From contig JAVGWX010000007.1 in NCBI GenBank assembly GCA_036924085.1, positions 31,535,953 to 31,599,952 on the forward strand: a DNA stretch of 64,000 nt. The letters run 5' to 3'. Positions 34,140 to 45,258 of this stretch are shown here, piece after piece. The notes under the pieces were generated by a model that worked only from the letters and a program-made list of their open reading frames with translations, was not told where the DNA came from and ran no database searches. The translations under genes were made by a program, and so were the position numbers. Source of the stretch: Ariolimax columbianus (lineage: Eukaryota > Mollusca > Gastropoda > Stylommatophora > Arionidae). Numbering within the stretch: the stretch's first letter is position 1; each line of letters opens with the position of its first letter.

Positions 34140-34530
34140 ATTCCCTCTTTCCATCTCTTCCAAAACAAATGACGGACCTGAACTATGCTTGTTTTGAATT
34201 GAAACTAGGATGTATGGAAGAAGTAAATAGTATAATAATAACCTCGAGATGTCTCTTGTATGTAATGAGAAATCAACCGTTTCTTTTAGTTGTTCTTCTA
34301 AATCTCCACCCAACTTGTGTTTTTGTTTTGTCTTCTTCGTTTCTACTTTTTCGATTAGACATAGTGTACGCCCATTCCCTCCGGGACAATTTCCTTCACC
34401 CCATGAGAAGGATAACACAAGGACAACATCGTTGGCTTCCCGCAGGGTGAAGCTGCTGGTGTCAGTACGTCCACACTTTGCTGGGCTATGCCAAAACATG
34501 CTTTCATCTGTCCATGCCAAGTTGGATCTG
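34140..34530. other. Unassigned stretch with overlapping frames
   Basis: Frames of 93-154 codons overlap on both strands (34056-34587). None shows a domain I recognise, and the antisense overlap argues against all of them. Confidence 0.4.
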
Positions 34531-34535
34531 CTTTT

Positions 34536-34805
34536 GATGGATGGGTGGATAGGGGGTTTGAGGGATATTTATATGATGGACAAATGATAGGTTGGATGGT
34601 TTAATTGCTGCATGCATCAATGAATGGATGGTAGATTGACACCCAGAAGTACATTAGAAGCAGATGATGGATGGGTGGATAGGTGGATGGATAGGTGGTT
34701 TGAGGGATATTTATATGATGGATAAATGATAGGTTGGATGGTTTAATAGCTGCATGCATCAATGAGTGGATGGTAGATTGACACACAGAAGTACATTAGA
34801 AGAAG
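34536..34805. repeat. Two-copy ~130-bp tandem duplication
   Basis: Copies start at 34536 and 34666 with gatggatgggtggat and contain tttgagggatatttatatga and gctgcatgcatcaatga. The second has an extra aggtggatggat. They are highly similar, so the duplication is recent. Confidence 0.9.
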
Positions 34806-34890
34806 ACATACAAATTGAGGGGCAGATGGACAGCATAGTAGCAAGTGACTGATGATTGATGAACAGACAAAAGTAAAAGCTTAAGCCTAC

Positions 34891-35344
34891 CGAACACGGA
34901 TGTGTCGGACCGAAAGGTGCAAATATCGCAGTCAGCCCTGGTAAACTAGCGACCTATCGAATTCAGTTAAAGAATCAAAACGGCTTATTAGAGCTAGATA
35001 CATGACCAAATGGGAAACAGAACATACTGGCTACACAAAAAACGATGCCTATTACCAGTTGAACAGAAGAGAGCAGGTCGTGGTCTTCAGACTTCGCACT
35101 GGCCACAATAGACTGAGGTACCACCTATTCAACAAATTGAAGATAGGTGGCACTGACGAATGCTCGTGTGGTACAGAGAAAATGACCGCTGAGCATTTTC
35201 TGCAAAACTGCCCGACATACGAGGATCAGAGAGAGCAGATGTGGCCATCACCAGTGGCAACACTAGACAAGCTCTATGGCAGTGTCGACAGCCTAAGGAT
35301 GACCGCTGCTTTTTTCGAAAAAATAACGGTCGACGTCTGACAGC

Positions 35345-35376
<32 letters not shown>

Positions 35377-35522
35377 AAGAAGAAGAAGAAGAAGAAGAAG
35401 AAGAAGAAGAAGAAGAAGAAGAATTCAGTTATCCGGACAACATCCTTCTACGTCCAAAACCCTCTTTAGAGCGTGGTAGTGGAAAATTGAGAACGAATGC
35501 AGAAGAAGAAGAAAAAGAAGAA
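34891..35522 (+). mobile_element. SINE-like family A fragment split by a LINE insertion
   Basis: The left part, 34891-34968, runs from cgaacacggatgtgtcggac to the duplicated gaattcagtt. The right part, 35421-35522, resumes with gaattcagtt and continues atccggacaacatccttcta to gagaacgaatgcagaagaag. Joined at the duplication, the two parts align collinearly to family A, so the A copy was the pre-existing target. Confidence 0.88.
34969..35420 (+). pseudogene. 5'-truncated LINE 3' end, open C-terminal frame, (GAA)n tail
   Basis: The frame is open from the insertion junction (aaa gaa tca) to tga at 35338-35340, about 123 codons. It contains KRLIRARYMTKWETEHTGYT, VVFRLRTGHNRLRYHLF, then CSC and TAEHFLQNC, a Cys-Cys-His-Cys arrangement typical of the C-terminus of RNase H-bearing non-LTR proteins. 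(GAA)n follows at about 35348-35420. The target-site duplication is aattcagtt (34960-34968, 35422-35430). The absence of stops suggests a young copy. It lacks the RT and endonuclease parts, so it cannot move by itself. Confidence 0.92.
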
Positions 35523-35698
35523 CAAGGAGATGCTTAAGTTGCATCGTAATACCAACATGAAGAATCAAAAACTCACCACGCGCTATGTATATTCATCATT
35601 ATGCTGTGTGGAAAAGTATACAAAAATGCAAAATAAAAGCCAGCCTACATAGCTAATAAAACCAAGTGGGCGCGCACGCTCTTCAACCTCGTGCTTAT

Positions 35699-36058
35699 AT
35701 TTGGACAGCTATAGGAAGAAAGTGTAGCCAGTAGCCTAACTAACAGTGAGCTAACTTACTTAGACTGGGATTACACAGCGCCTGAGATATTTGGACAGCT
35801 ATAGAAAGAAAGTGTAGCCAGTAGCCTAACTAACAGTGAGCTAACTTACTTAGACTGGAATTACACAGCGCCAGGGTTATTTGGACAGCTATAGGAAGAA
35901 AGTGTAGCCAGTAGCCTAACTAACAGTGAGCTAACTTACTTAGACTGGGATTACACGGCGCTAGGATTATTTGGACAGCTTTAGGAAGAAAGTGTAGCCA
36001 GTAGCCTAACTAACAGTGAGCTTACTTACTTAGACTGAGATTACACAGCGCCAGGGCT
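35699..36058 (+). repeat. 90-bp tandem repeat made of SINE F heads
   Basis: Four units start at 35699, 35789, 35879 and 35969, giving an exact 90-bp period with only a few mismatches. Each carries gtagcctaactaacagtgag and tagactgggattacacagcg. These correspond to the head of family F (gtagcctagtcgacggc and actgggattacagtg at 57345-57395). Only the last unit runs on into the B-box-like gggctcgaaaccacgg and the SINE body. Confidence 0.93.
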
Positions 36059-36250
36059 CGAAACCACGGGCGGACAGAAAACAAATCAGGGCGTGGTTCG
36101 TTCCTGGTGAGGTCGATCATCCAGTCGACCCAGTTGTAAATGGGTACCTAACGTATGAGTTGGGGAAGGTATACATACACTGCGGCTTAGTTCATGAAGA
36201 GTTATCTTGATCCACGACGGCAATTAATGACATTGGACCTACCTTTACCT
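36010..36250 (+). mobile_element. tRNA-related SINE, family F copy 1
   Basis: The body after the last 90-bp unit has gggctcgaaaccac (B-box-like) and gcgtggttcgttcctggtga. It then has the central domain agtcgacccagttgtaaatg, ggtacctaacgtatgagttg and gggaagg, and the block gcggcttagttcatgaagag. The same order occurs at 57328-57640. Confidence 0.85.
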
Positions 36251-36338
36251 TTATAGGAAGAAAGATTAACACTTCCTTCCTGACGGCACTGTCTGCTATG
36301 AAACCCACACCTATCCTTTTTTGTATCTTTTATTGTCA

Positions 36339-36685
36339 TGCTCTGGGAGGACGACTGACGTCTGGTCAGGCACAATATACTGATCAGATATGTCAGGTAA
36401 AACATCCTTATCAAGTTCCTCACCTCGGCTTCCTAGTAGCCCTCCCTAGAAACGGGCTGTTTTTAATGCAGCATGGCTAACGAGGTGAGGGATCGACGTG
36501 ATCCCAGTGGTAGTGAGCGACAGATAAAACCAAGTACAGCACAACCACCTGGAGGACCCCGGTCCACCTTCATCAGCAGGCTCGGGATGTGAGGAAAGCT
36601 ACTGCAACCCGCTACTTAACGTCCTTTTCGTGGCGCACACAAGAATGATCTACTCATTGTGGGCATTCTCAAACAACAACAACTG
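36339..36685 (+). mobile_element. Interspersed repeat D, copy 4 (near full length)
   Basis: Blocks in order: gactgacgtctggtcaggca, gatcagatatgtcaggtaaa, ccctagaaacgggctgtttt, ctaacgaggtgagggatcga, agtggtagtgagcgacagat, gggatgtgaggaaagctact and actcattgtgggcattctca. It has an aacaacaac tail. It starts inside or next to family F copy 1. Confidence 0.85.
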
Positions 36686-36689
36686 TCAT

Positions 36690-37580
36690 ATTTTCTTTGT
36701 CCGTTTCACTCATTTCTCTTTCTGTCTCTCTCTTTCTTTCTCTCCATCACGGCTCTCATCATCAAACATCAGTGCACACGTCTGCAAGTTTTTCTCATCC
36801 TTGACAACATCGCCATCAACCGTGTTCTCCTGATTTCCAAACAATAAAGTCAATGACAAATCGCGGTATTCAGAGCCTGGTCCAAGCAGCAGCAATCCCC
36901 AACATGGCCGGCCAGTTCCGCACGGATGAACAAACGAACGCCGCTACTTTCCACGTTCACTCCCTCAGTCTTCCCAGAACCATTTAACCAATTGACGTGT
37001 CGATTGGAAGGTCATGCGAAAAATTAACCAAATGCCGGGAGACAGAAGGCAAACGGCTCTTTTATTCTCCTCAATGTTGGGCACAAAGTATTAGAGCAAG
37101 GCGAAGCGGCAAAGAAAATGGCCGCGAAATGATTAATGAACGCTGTAAATCAGTGGCCACGAGGCGGTCCGTCTATGTCTGCACTAAACGAAAGTAGTAT
37201 AGTAGCCTTGAACTTAGGTTTTTCTTCCGGTGCACATGAATACAAGTTATTCAATCTGTTATTCCTGTATCATACACTGGTTTCTTGGTTCTAGAACAGG
37301 GAGTCAGCAACTTATGACCAGCGAGGAAAAGTATCCGGCATACAATCTACAACTCACGTTAACAGATTGACATAAAGTGGCAAGACATGGTAAGAAATTA
37401 AGACCTTTGGGGAAGGAGCCAACAACAACCACTGGAAAACAATAAATTAAGCAAACAAAATGGGACTGTATAGGACATGCGTTGCGGAAGGCACTGTCCA
37501 ACATAGATAGACAGGCTCTTTCTTGGAATCCTCAAGAAAGAGAGAGAGAGAGAGAAAGTGATGTAGACCCAAAAATACAC
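36690..37580. other. Unassigned stretch
   Basis: Short frames only. A ga run lies at 37535-37556. No supported feature. Confidence 0.45.
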
Positions 37581-37587
37581 GGTTAAG

Positions 37588-37922
37588 AGAACGAGGTAGC
37601 TGAGTGGTTTCGAGGTAAGCTATCCGCCTAGGATGCCGAAGGTCGCGAATTTGAATCACGATGGAGACCTGGATTTTTTTTCACATGGATCTTCTGGTAA
37701 ACAATTCTAATAATCTCTTGGTAGTGAGATCGGACACCCGTGTGCAGTGTCGCGCACGTTCAAAATCCCTGGGCAGTTAGAAATCGAACAGAGCAGCTTT
37801 AACGGACACAGTCCATACATCATTAAAACAAAAATCTAGTTAGAAATGAACACAAATTATTTGTAACGCCCCCAGCCGAAGGAAGTTCAAATATCAACTA
37901 CGGATAGCCGAAGCATTCGGCT
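37588..37922 (+). mobile_element. tRNA-derived SINE, family B copy 3
   Basis: The head reads gaggtagctgagtggtttcg (A-box region) and ggtcgcgaatttgaatcacg (decayed B box). The body has gagatcggacacccgtgtgc and agtgtcgcgcacgttcaaaa, then ccctgggcagttagaaatcg. It ends near ctacggatagccgaag. Confidence 0.82.
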
Positions 37923-38223
37923 ATCTGGCAACATACAGTAACATTAATATTAACACTGTTTGAGTACAAGGATTTCAAGTATTTCAAGTATTCCAAGAAG
38001 AGAATGTAGAGAAGGAACTAAGATTAAATGATTACACAAGGAAAGAGACAGAATAAGCAGCCAAGGACCGTGCATGCTGATGGGATGTTGAAAATGGCCT
38101 GTGCACAGGGAAGAGCGAGGATCTTTGATTGATTGATTCCGCAGCTAAATACAACATACTCCCTCCAGTGATCCTACAATTTAAAATAAATAATGTAGAA
38201 CATAATTATATCCACCTCATTCA

Positions 38224-38472
38224 GGGGACGTTGTGCGCTAGTGGTTAAGTGACACGACTCACATACCGAAGGTGCTGGGGCTCGATCCCCATCACAGAAC
38301 TGACCGTTACCCCGGGGAAGCAAACCTTTAGAAAATACAGAAGGAAGCAGACCCTTACATAAAATGCATGCTGAAGTCGTATGCACTGGGCCGACAGGCG
38401 CAAAATAAAAACCACAGTGCAACGCACATCGCCTTGGGGAACAGAAAATAAGGCGAACGCAAAAAAAAATTC
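38224..38472 (+). mobile_element. tRNA-derived SINE, family C copy 2
   Basis: Plus-strand copy of the element at 25072. The head is gacgttgtgcgctagtggtt, followed by ggtgctggggctcgatcccc, the spacer gttaccccggggaagcaaac, the shared domain gcatgctgaagtcgtatgca / ctgggccgacaggcgcaaaa, and a poly(A) tail at 38459-38469. Confidence 0.9.
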
Positions 38473-38576
38473 AAAATTAAATTCAAAAACAATATGCCTG
38501 CTTACACACTCGATTACAAATATATACAAACAGGCCACAGCATGCACAGGCCAAAACGATATTTTAAAGTTTTGTT

Positions 38577-38915
38577 AGCTGAGGAGGAGACTAATGTCTG
38601 GTCAGGCAAAACATATAGTCCAAGATGGCCACTTCGACTTCCACGTAGTCCTACCTGGAGACGGACTGTTCTTTTTTGGCAGTCTGACTAACGAAGTGAG
38701 GGATCGAGGTGATCCCCGTATTAGTGAGCGACACGCAGATGATGTCAAGCATAGCCCAACACCCTGCAGGATCCCGCTCCACCTTCACCAGCACACTCAG
38801 GATGTAAGGAAAACGTCCCTAAACGTCCTTTTCACGGCGCACAAAAGAGTAAACCTACTCATTGTGGACATACACAACAACAACAATAACAGCAACAACA
38901 ACAACAACAACAAAT
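38577..38915 (+). mobile_element. Interspersed repeat D, copy 5 with (AAC)n tail
   Basis: Blocks: gaggagactaatgtctggtc, cctacctggagacggactgt, ctaacgaagtgagggatcga, ttagtgagcgacacgcagat and actcattgtggacatacaca. A (CAA)n/(AAC)n tail lies at 38871-38915. It defines the 3' end of the family best. Confidence 0.87.
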
Positions 38916-38989
38916 ATTTGTTAATCTTGTTCTTTTTTAAAAATGTACCTAAATGACGAAAATTGAGGACCGAAGTGGATCACTATTGA

Positions 38990-39338
38990 TATATTGGTAT
39001 ATCTGATCTTGCCATGTTTGAGATCCACTGGTTATCTTGGTGTATCTGATCTAGACATTTTCGAAAACATCTAGTTATCTTTGTGTATCTGATCTAGACA
39101 TGTTTGAGAGCCACTGGCTATCTTTCTCTATCTGATCTAGACATGTTTGAGATCCACTGGTTATCGTGGTGTATCCGTTCTAGACATGCTTGAGAGCCAC
39201 TGGCTATCTTGGTGTATCTGATCTAGACATGCTTGAGATCCACTGGTTATCTTCGTGTATCCATTCTAGACATGCTTGAAAGCCACTGGTTATCTTGGTG
39301 GATCTGATCTAGACATGTTTGAGAGCCACTGGTTAATG
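38990..39338. repeat. 43-bp tandem repeat
   Basis: About eight copies of gatctagacatgtttgagag, then ccactggttatcttggtgtatct. They alternate gagatcc and gagagcc subtypes. Confidence 0.93.
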
Positions 39339-39344
39339 CAGTCC

Positions 39345-40240
39345 TCTGAGTCATGAGTGTTGGCATTGTATTTAACATTATTTATATATATAGAAACCAA
39401 CGGTTAAGCGGCTAATTGAACTATTTAGAAACCTTCACTATTACTGCATTTTTGTTTGTACCAATAGTTTAACTAGCTGTGAAAAACAACAACAAAAAAT
39501 AACTAAAGAGCTCATGTCTAATACCTTTAGCCATAAATATTTGGTGAAACAACTAAAAATAATAAGATTGACTGCTTGCTGTGTTAAATACATAAGGGTT
39601 TATTCAGAAACAACGATTGTTAGGTCTCACGAGAATACATCCTGATCAACTACCACTATGCGCCAACAACGTATGGTTATATTGTTCGAGGAAGCCACGT
39701 GATATATGCATAGTTGACGTAACAGCAGCCTGCACCGTCACGAGCTGACAAGAAACTATCAGAAAAGATAATCACCCCACAGAGCATAAGCGGCAAATTT
39801 GAACGGAGAGCCGACGATATTATGTACAAGTAGAGAGGGGGAAGTAACTTACATATTTATGAACAAAATATACAGATAGTAATAACAGTAATCGTTGTAG
39901 GGTTATTTGGTAATTTCCCCTAACAATAATCATGAATGAGATATGGCCTATATCGTGACTGCCTTGTGAATAGCATGTAGCAAGAAATAGGTTCAAACTA
40001 TTTGTAGAAGACGCCTAAAGAGGGTTTAGCATGTAACTAGTATTCTCATGTAAAGCACATTGTTACAAAAACAACTACTTCAAGAGATATCAAGTGATAG
40101 TTGGCTGCTTGGAACCGTTTCACCAAACCACAGCTGACCAGAGCTATGTTACGGCTCTAAGCTGTGGCTTTAGAAACAGTGGCACAAATATAGTCTTGCT
40201 TAGAGATTGCCAAAATGATGCCAAAAATTGTCATCCTAAA
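39345..40240. other. Unassigned stretch
   Basis: AT-rich with no array or recognised frame. Confidence 0.45.
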
Positions 40241-40242
40241 AC

Positions 40243-40305
40243 CGGATGTGTGGGCCGAAATGCGCATATATCATAGCCTCGCTGTAAACTACGACACAAA
40301 CGTCA
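40243..40305 (+). mobile_element. SINE-like family A, short fragment
   Basis: Matches only the internal part: accggatgtgtgggccgaaa, then gcgcatatatcatag and gctgtaaactacgacacaaa. Confidence 0.6.
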
Positions 40306-40309
40306 AACC

Positions 40310-41155
40310 ATCCTGTTTAAAACGAATGCGAAAGAGACAGAAAAAAGTGATCTAACGCTGGTTTCCATAATGCACTAACAGTAATTGTGGTTCTATGCTT
40401 CATAAGAAACAAAACAGATACAAGAATAATATATTTGAGCAAACTTTCTTAAGACGACCTGGTTCCATCTTATATAAGGGAAGAAGGGTTAGCGCGTTCC
40501 GCGTGAACATAGTGGGCACTGGTAACAACGAGAGCCAGGTTCAGGAAGCTGTCTCTAATGAGGAAACCTCATTACCAAACGTGAGGACGAGAGGCCGTCT
40601 CCCTGGGATTCAAACAAAGGGACTGAATGCATTAAGTCACAAGTGCCAGAACTCTAAGAAGCCATGTTACTTTTGAGGAAATCTCCATCTCTTGCAACGA
40701 CTGTCGGGGCGGATGTGTGGAATAATTCTTCATTCGTTTCTTTTCACAGTTGCTGTTCCTGTCAAGCGTTGCAGGGGGAATCAGTGGTGGTTTTAGGGAA
40801 GTTTCAGCGGCACGTTTCAATGTTACGAAATTGTCTGAACATGTTACGCACTTCCCAAGCCGGCCATGTTGTTGTTGTTGTTATCGTCTGCTTGTTTTTA
40901 TTATTCTGAGCCTAAATATGACAGCTGGACTCTCGCGACAGTCTCCACGTGTATCAGACCTGGGCATAAATTGTGGCCACGAAGGGAGGTTATCCATATA
41001 GGAAAAAGAAGATGAGATGGTACAATAGAGAATCCGTTTTTATCTCCATAGCATTACGGGAGTACTTTTTAAAAATAGTTTATACCCGATTTACCTTGCC
41101 AATTTGTGCTATTCGTTGCTTTATTAAGTGTCTACATTTTTGCAAGCGCTAGGAA
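40310..41155. other. Unassigned stretch
   Basis: The 93-codon plus frame at 40395-40676 has no recognised domain. A short (GTT)n lies near 40867-40880. A B-box-like ctgggattcaaacaaag near 40602 is isolated. Confidence 0.4.
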
Positions 41156-41159
41156 TCAT

Positions 41160-41430
41160 CAATGTGAGTGGGTAATTGTTTGAATGTGGGTGTATAATTG
41201 TTTGAATGTGGGTGTATAATTGTTTGAATGTGGGTGCGTAATTGTGTGGATGTGGGTGGGTAATTGTTTGAATGTGGGTGTATAATTGTTTGAATGTAGT
41301 GGGTAATTGTTTGAATGTGGGTGTGTAATTGTTTTAATGTGGGTGTGTAATTATTTTAATGTGGGTGTGTAATTGTTTTAATGTGGGTGTGTAATTGTTT
41401 TAATGTGGGTGTGTAATTGTTCTCGAAATG
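41160..41430. repeat. 22-bp minisatellite
   Basis: About twelve copies of gtgtaattgtttgaatgtgg followed by gt, with tttaatg variants at the right. Confidence 0.93.
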
Positions 41431-41439
41431 GGTGTGATT

Positions 41440-41480
41440 GTTTGGTGTGTGTGTGTGTGTGCGTGTGTGTGTGTGTTTGA
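41440..41480. repeat. (GT)n microsatellite
   Basis: GT dinucleotide run with one gc interruption, adjoining the 22-bp array. Confidence 0.93.
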
Positions 41481-41484
41481 TACA

Positions 41485-41995
41485 CGATAGAGATATTGTG
41501 TATGTGATTCTGAATGTTTTAGTCATTCTGTATGTTCGATATTATGTGTAAATGATATTCTCTGCACGTGCGTGTGCACATATGGCAACAATACGTGTAT
41601 TTGACAACGTATACAGATTGGTAACCGAACATAATCCCTTTGCAGCTAAAGACAAGTAAACACACTGTATAACCCATTTATGGTCTGCACGGTACACATG
41701 TTTGAGAGTATCCAGCTCATGGACAGAAGACCTAATTTTCCTCGGACTGAACCCTTCATTAAGATAACAACTGAAAGCATCGCTCTTTGAGGAGAAGGCC
41801 AGGTTAATTAGGGCGTTGTCTCGTAACTGGGCGCGGGGAAGGGCGTGACTGCGACGCGAATTGAGTAAAGATGTTTGTGAGGAAATGATGAATGGGGGAA
41901 CTGATAATGGAATCAAAGGCGTCATCTTAAATCAGTGTCATCTCGATGTCCCTGGAGACATGACAGGACAACATGTATAGCAAGGGTCTCAAGCT
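41485..41995. other. Unassigned stretch
   Basis: A minus-strand 127-codon frame (41542-41925) shows no recognised domain. Nothing else is supported. Confidence 0.4.
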
Positions 41996-41999
41996 AGGA

Positions 42000-42900
42000 G
42001 TACCATGAGGGCCGCATGAAATAAAGTAAGTGGACCAACGGGCCGTAGGAGGTTAAATAAGTGGGTTAGACGAAGGCATGAAATCAGTTAAGTCGATCAA
42101 TATGCCGCATGAAGTAGAATAAGTTGACCAAGGCATGATGTCCAGTGGATGGACCAAGAGGACATATGATGTTTAGTAAGTGGGCCAATAGGCCGCATGA
42201 TGTCTAGTAAGTGGGCCAATGTGCCCCATGATGTCTAGTAAGTTGGCCAAGGTGCCACATGCTGTCAAGTAAGTGGGCCAAGAGGCCGCATGATGTAAAT
42301 TGAACGGACCAAAGGGTTACATGATGTTAAATAAGTGCCTAGGGAATCATATGATATCAAGCGAATGGGCCAAGAGACCACATGATGTCAAGCGAATGGG
42401 CCAATAGACCACATGATGTCAAGCGAATGGGCCAAGAGACCACATGATGTCAAGTGAACAGGCCAAGAGACCACATAATGTCAAGCGAATGGGTCAGGAG
42501 ACCATATGATGTCAAGCGAATGGGCCAAGAGATCACATTATGTCAAGCGAATGGGCCAACAGACCACATTATGTCAAGCGAATGGGTCAAGAGACCACAC
42601 GATGTCAAGTGAATGGGCTAAGAGACCACATGATGTCAAGCGAATGGGTCAATAGACCACATAATGTCAAGCGAATGGGTCAGGAGACCACATAATGTCA
42701 AGCGAATGGGCCAACAGACCACATAATGTCAAGCGAATGGGCCAAGAGACCACACGATGTCAAGCGAATGGGCCAAGAGACCACATGATGTCAAGCGAAT
42801 GGGTCAAGAGACCACACGCTGTCAAGCGAATGGGATAAGAGACCACATGATGTCAAACGAATGGGCCAAGAGACCACACGCTGTCAAGCGAATGTTACTC
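42000..42900. repeat. 31-bp minisatellite with left-to-right homogenisation
   Basis: Unit caagcgaatgggccaagaga, then ccacatgatgt. From about 42345 to 42895 the copies are close to consensus and mostly in exact 31-bp register. From 42000 to 42340 they are strongly diverged (aagtgggccaataggccgca types). Confidence 0.93.
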
Positions 42901-42904
42901 CTTT

Positions 42905-44585
42905 CGGGATACAGGCCGTTGACAGCCCTTCTCAAGCAAGTGCAAACTTGAGCTGCTCTTTTTGATTCTCTCCAGTAAAGTATGAAGCATGTCCTTTACA
43001 GATCGTCGCCTTTTCTAACCGACAACATATTTTGGAAGTTTCTTTGGAAGTGTGCAGTAGGTTAGGTTGCCATTACTTTCCGTACTTGGAGGAGCAAAAC
43101 ATGAATATGTCTGCCAAACTAGACACGAGCGTGATTCGAACCTGGGGCGTTGGGATTGTGAAACTGACGCTTCACACCACATGTCATTTTCACATTCTGT
43201 GTTTCTTAGTCTACCTCTCTTCCTCTGTGTATTTCATGTCAGGGCAAGTCTGGTTACGTTTGATGATATTTTCGTGAGCGTGTGTCCTATCCATCACCAT
43301 CTCCTGCGTTTGATTTGTTGCTGCACCTGTTGTTTTACGCTTACTTATTAATGCCATGCAAAAACCCTCACCAACTGAATTCGCCTAATAGGAAAATTTG
43401 GGTGGGACGTTTGCACTGTAGTGACGCCTATGTCTCCAACCTCGCTTTTAAACAAACAACGCCACACAGAGACCTACCACCCGTCTCAATTCCTTGTCCA
43501 AAGAAAGGCAAGATAATTTGTCTGGTCGTCACTTTTGAAGTGAAAATAAAAACTGGCACATGTATGAACATGTTTTATTTCATGCACAGCGTGAGACCAA
43601 AGAACAGAACAATATACGCTAAAGCCCCTCCAAAGCCTCAACAATTTAACTTTCAGAAATGAGGAAATGTGTTTGCAGTCCAACGTAACACAGATTCTTT
43701 ATTTTCAATGCGAGCACAGCTTGAATACCTCAATAGTTAAGAGAGCTTGGGAATTAATAGGACGTGACTGTATGAATTTTCAGGTTTGAAATAAAAAATA
43801 ATTTAAAAAAAGAATCCGAAATCAATATTGTCTGGAAAGTTAATCCTTTGTTCTCAATATCTTCTAGAAATTTCCTCTTCTATTCTCCCCTCTAGCGGGT
43901 CTTTAGTCTCACGTAGTTACTTGGCAGTTATTGAAACAACATACCTTTGTGGTGTTATCGCTCGAGCTGATAAAAGTTGGGTGCAAAGTTTTTGTTTTGT
44001 GTGCGTGGGGCCTGGCTATGGTGGATTACGTGGGATTAATATGTGTTTTAGTTTCCTTCAGAAAAGCAAAATCAAATGGTTTACGTAAGGGTGGCGTGAG
44101 ATAATGCAAATAGTGAAAAAGTAAACTTTCGCATACATGCGCGTGTGGTCTAAAACGGCTGAGGAATTCTCAAAGGTGTGCAAATGAGGGTACGGTTTCC
44201 TCTCGTTCCTGATGCAGTCTGTGTTTTTAAAATCAGTTCACTATCTTGGCAGACGTGTTATGAGACTATGAGCAAGTGGCCGAACGGATGGAATGCTGAT
44301 TGAGACTGGTTCAAAATATTGAAAATGACTAGGCTTTGTTATTTCGAAGGTAAAATATAAACATTGCCTGCGCACTTCATGGTGGACTGCCTATGCAAGA
44401 TTCCGCGATTCGTCAACCCTATTGAAAGACATCCAGTTATATGGATATAGTAACGGACCCTTTTGTGAACAAATGAATGGCTCGAACAAAGAAGAAAATT
44501 TGCAAAGCGTGTGCAGATGGAATGCAGATAAAATGCTTGTACACTGTTGCTGTATGCGTTATACATACCATACACTTTGAAAAAT
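42905..44585. other. Unassigned stretch with possible old SINE heads
   Basis: Near 43120-43175 the minus strand reads ccccaggttcgaatcacgct (B box), with a plausible A-box region upstream. At 44273-44330 the plus strand reads agtggccgaacggatggaat, then gactggttcaaaa. Both look like remnants of tRNA-headed SINEs, but their bodies are not recognised. The frames of up to 126 codons here have no identifiable domain. Confidence 0.4.
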
Positions 44586-44589
44586 CTAG

Positions 44590-45115
44590 GAGATATAGTC
44601 AGGTTTCCGTTTTACTGTATTACGATAAAAGACATTTTCTTTTAAATTGCCACAATAGCAAACTCTTATTCTGACTCAGACATAGATGTAATGATTCAAA
44701 TAGTTATCTGACTGAAAAATATAGAAAGAAGTTAAACAAGGAAGCACCAAATAAATATATGTGTAGCAAGACATTAAACAGAAATATATTGTGAATGTGA
44801 ACAATAAAAATGATATATACACGATACATATCATACACTTAGAAGAAGCCAGAATATTAAAGGCGCCATCAGTTTGACTGTATTAGGATAAAGACAATTT
44901 TTTTGTTAAATACTGTCACAATATCAAACACATAATTTGTGCAGACATAGATGCAGCGATTAAAATAGATATCTGATCAAATAAAATTGAAAGAAGTTAT
45001 ACAAAGAATTCCCAAATAAATACATCAGTGTTAAAGTTGCAAGACTTTAAACATAAATATTTTGTGGATGTGAACGATACATGTGATAGCATACTTTCAT
45101 GACTTACAGACCAAT
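44590..45115. repeat. ~264-bp diverged tandem duplication
   Basis: Two copies offset by about 264 bp share actgtattacgataaaagac / actgtattaggataaagaca, cagacatagatg, agttatctgactg-like blocks, caccaaataaata / tcccaaataaata and gtgaatgtgaac / gtggatgtgaac. They have many substitutions, so this is an old duplication. No coding content. Confidence 0.8.
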
Positions 45116-45258
45116 ACAAAAAATATAGCCCTGAATAAAATTGTTAGAACTGATATTGTTAAATAAGAAGAACACACTCAGTAAATACAGCTCCATCGAT
45201 AAAGAGTTTAAATAAACCAGCAATGGATGACAGACAATATAAGTGGGAATTTAACATC

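Noticed and set aside
34056..34587. Overlapping 154- (-), 112- and 93-codon (+) frames
   Set aside because: Mutually antisense and partly inside a degenerate repeat, with none showing recognisable protein features.
41542..41925. 127-codon minus frame
   Set aside because: Non-repetitive, but no domain, no clear splice context and no homologue I can recall. The length is within chance for 64 kb.
42000..42900. CRISPR-like regular spacing
   Set aside because: Units are contiguous with no unique spacers, and the host is eukaryotic.
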